Origin: Phycisphaerae bacterium
GTDB taxonomy: Bacteria; Planctomycetota; Phycisphaerae; SM23-33
DNA: 7,004 bases
Direction: 5' to 3'
NCBI GenBank assembly: GCA_030628445.1
Contig: DAOVQV010000077.1
Span: 1 to 7,004 of the forward strand
Positions 5,574 to 7,004 of the stretch are shown one piece after another. The position numbers and the translations under genes were made by a program. The notes below the pieces were generated by a model. The model was not told the DNA's origin, ran no database searches, and worked only from the letters and a program-made list of their open reading frames with translations. How positions within the stretch are numbered: the stretch's first letter is position 1; every line of letters begins with the position of its first letter.

Positions 5574-6826
5574 GCGACGAGAACCAAGACAGACAGTTGG
5601 CGGGCCTGCAAAAGGTGTTGCAGATCAGCCGATCCCTGGTCGCCGCGACCGACATCGACAGCCTGCTTGCACTGATCATCGAACGCAGCATGGAGTTGCT
5701 GACGGCCGAGCGGGCGTCGCTGTTCCTCTACGACACCCGAAGCGACGAGTTGTTGACGCGCGTCGCCGCCGGCGTCGATGAGATTCGCGTCCCGGCCGAT
5801 AAGGGCATCGCCGGTGCAACCGTAAAGACCGGCTCGACGATCATCGTCCCGGACGTCTACGCCGACGATCGCTGGAACCCCGATGTCGACCGCCGAACCG
5901 GGTTTAAGACACGTAACATCCTGTCGGTCCCGCTGAAGGACTACGAGGGCGGCCTCGTCGGCGTGCTGCAGGTAATCAACAAACGCCGCGGCGGGTTCGA
6001 CGACTATGACGTGACGCTGGCGGAGACGCTGGCGGCACAGGCCGGCGTGGCCATTCAGCGGGCGACGCTCATAGAGCACTATCTGATCAAGCAGGAAATG
6101 GAGCGGGCGATGAAGATCGCTCAGGACATCCAGCGAGGCCTGCTTCCCCAGAGCAACCCGCAGATAAGCGGGTTCGACGTCGCCGGGTTCTGCCGGCCCG
6201 CCGACGAAACCGGCGGCGACACGTACGACTTCATGCACCTGGGCGACGGGCGATGGATGATGCTGATCGCCGACGCGACCGGCCACGGGATCGGCGCGGC
6301 GCTGGTTATCGCCGAGACGCGCGCGATGTTGCGGGCGATCGGCCTGGGCGGGGCCGATGCATCCACCGTGCTGGGCAGCGCCAACAATCTGCTTACCGGC
6401 GATCTGACCGAGGGGCGATTCGTCACGTGTTTTCTCGGCGTGCTCGATCCGGCCGCCGCGTCGCTGAGTTACGCCTCGGCCGGTCACGGGCCCATCCTGT
6501 TCTACGATCGCAACCGCGATGCGTTCCGCCAGGCCGCCGCCACCTCCCTACCGCTGGGCGTCATGGCGGAGGTGGACTACTCCCGCCTGGAAACCGTGCC
6601 GATGAAAAGCGGCGACCTGGCCGTCATCATCACCGACGGTATCTTCGAGGCCGTCAACGCCGACGACGAGCAGTTCGGTATCGACGCGGTAATCCAACTG
6701 CTCCGCCGCGACCGCGACCTGCCGGCCGCCCAGATCACCGACTCGCTCCGCGACGCCGTGCTGGACTTCACACACGGCCAACCCCAGGCCGACGACCTGA
6801 CCGCCGTGGTTATTCGCAAGTCCTGA
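5570..6826 (+). CDS. GAF domain-SpoIIE/PP2C serine phosphatase (RsbU-like)
   Basis: This 418-residue cytosolic regulator has three parts. A GAF sensor covers about residues 12-165 (ERASLFLYD, KGIAGATVKTG, NILSVPLKD, VGVLQVINK). A helical linker at 168-192 (EMERAMKIAQDIQRGLLP) is typical of GAF-SpoIIE proteins. The SpoIIE-type PP2C phosphatase covers about 200-417. Metal-site motifs are intact: ETGGDTYD (D217), IADATGHG (D235), SAGHGP (303-308), ITDGIFE (D356) and QADDLTAVV (D409). Family members dephosphorylate STAS-domain anti-anti-sigma proteins in partner switching; the partner is not in the window. The GAF ligand is unknown, and no heme or chromophore residue can be assigned. The start is the ATG at 5570 in an ATGA overlap with the LarA stop. 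The same frame is open back to 5036, but there it only shadows the LarA gene. The ribosome site is weak (G-rich), which fits coupling to LarA translation. Confidence 0.92.
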   Translation: MSDENQDRQLAGLQKVLQISRSLVAATDIDSLLALIIERSMELLTAERASLFLYDTRSDELLTRVAAGVDEIRVPADKGIAGATVKTGSTIIVPDVYADDRWNPDVDRRTGFKTRNILSVPLKDYEGGLVGVLQVINKRRGGFDDYDVTLAETLAAQAGVAIQRATLIEHYLIKQEMERAMKIAQDIQRGLLPQSNPQISGFDVAGFCRPADETGGDTYDFMHLGDGRWMMLIADATGHGIGAALVIAETRAMLRAIGLGGADASTVLGSANNLLTGDLTEGRFVTCFLGVLDPAAASLSYASAGHGPILFYDRNRDAFRQAAATSLPLGVMAEVDYSRLETVPMKSGDLAVIITDGIFEAVNADDEQFGIDAVIQLLRRDRDLPAAQITDSLRDAVLDFTHGQPQADDLTAVVIRKS

Positions 6827-6829
6827 TTC

Positions 6830-6872
6830 TTCCGCCTTTTTCGCCATTGTTCGCCATTGTTCGCTTTTTTTT
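6830..6872 (+). repeat. Period-10 repeat ending in a T8 run
   Basis: Four 10-base units follow the phosphatase stop: TTCCGCCTTT, TTCGCCATTG twice, and TTCGCTTTTT, then more T (T8 at 6865-6872). The period is close to one helical turn. The T-run would suit transcript termination, but I see no stable GC stem before it, so I do not call a classical terminator. Confidence 0.6.
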
Positions 6873-6915
6873 ACCAATCTTCGCCAAGAAACTCGCGGCC
6901 CGCCGAGCCCCGCCG

Positions 6916-7004
6916 GTTGTCGCAGTTTCCCGCACGTTGTCGCAGTTTCCCGCCAGTTGTCGCAGCCGGCCACCGTTTGTCGCAGCCTGTCGCAGCCGGC
7001 CACA
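6916..7004. repeat. Period-20 tandem repeat running off the window
   Basis: Units start at 6916, 6936 and 6956 at exact 20-base steps, each with the core GTTGTCGCAG. The first two share GTTGTCGCAGTTTCCCGC, while the third continues as CCGGCCACC. A shortened 12-base unit (6976-6987) and another copy of TGTCGCAGCCGGCCAC (from 6988) follow to the window edge. Since 20 is not a multiple of 3, a protein repeat is unlikely. There are no spacers of CRISPR type. Confidence 0.75.

Noticed and set aside
4508..6487. Minus-strand frame of 659 codons
   Set aside because: It is antisense to two well-recognised genes. Long shadow frames are expected in GC-rich coding DNA, and the product has no family features.
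6548..7003. Minus-strand frame of 151 codons with repeated CDxLRQ-like words
   Set aside because: It consists of the period-20 DNA repeat plus antisense of the phosphatase. A 20-base period shifts the reading frame at each unit, so the apparent protein repeat is an artefact.
6916..7004. CRISPR array
   Set aside because: The units are contiguous 20-mers with no unique spacers of regular length.

Overview
The window is high-GC bacterial chromosomal DNA. A lineage near the Planctomycetota (Phycisphaerae-like) is my best guess. It rests on general gene style: a GAF-SpoIIE phosphatase, a LarA homologue, a small MTKRQLIDEI-type protein and abundant hairpin repeats. It is an inference, not a measured placement. 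No phage, plasmid or CRISPR signature is visible.

Left part (1-1817): two divergent genes. On the minus strand is a TsaA/TrmO-family protein (tRNA t6A methyltransferase family) with an extra N-terminal zinc-ribbon-like module. On the plus strand is a metallo-beta-lactamase-fold hydrolase that resembles dihydropterin ribofuranosylaminobenzene phosphate synthases and probably begins with a lipoprotein signal. By eye this part is less GC-rich than the right part.

Middle (1818-3368): mostly non-coding, but structured. It holds a terminator-like hairpin; a short element with 17-bp inverted ends flanked by TAA on both sides (MITE-like); an 18-bp copy of the 3' end of a tRNA; the intact tRNA-Asp(GUC) on the minus strand with a near-consensus promoter and a downstream hairpin; a small acidic-tailed protein of unknown function; and a 24-bp near-perfect hairpin just before the next operon. 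The tRNA 3'-end copy and the element suggest past integration and decay at this tRNA.

Right part (3369-6826): three tightly packed plus-strand genes that look translationally coupled. They are a class I SAM-dependent methyltransferase, a LarA-like (nickel-dependent lactate racemase family) enzyme that starts at the base after the methyltransferase stop, and a GAF-SpoIIE/PP2C phosphatase that overlaps the LarA stop by an ATGA. No LarB, LarC or LarE cofactor genes are in view. The phosphatase is of the RsbU type, which elsewhere controls partner-switching regulation. Its coupling to a racemase-like enzyme and a methyltransferase is the most notable gene-level feature.

The last 180 bases hold two different short tandem repeats, of period 10 and period 20; the second runs off the window.
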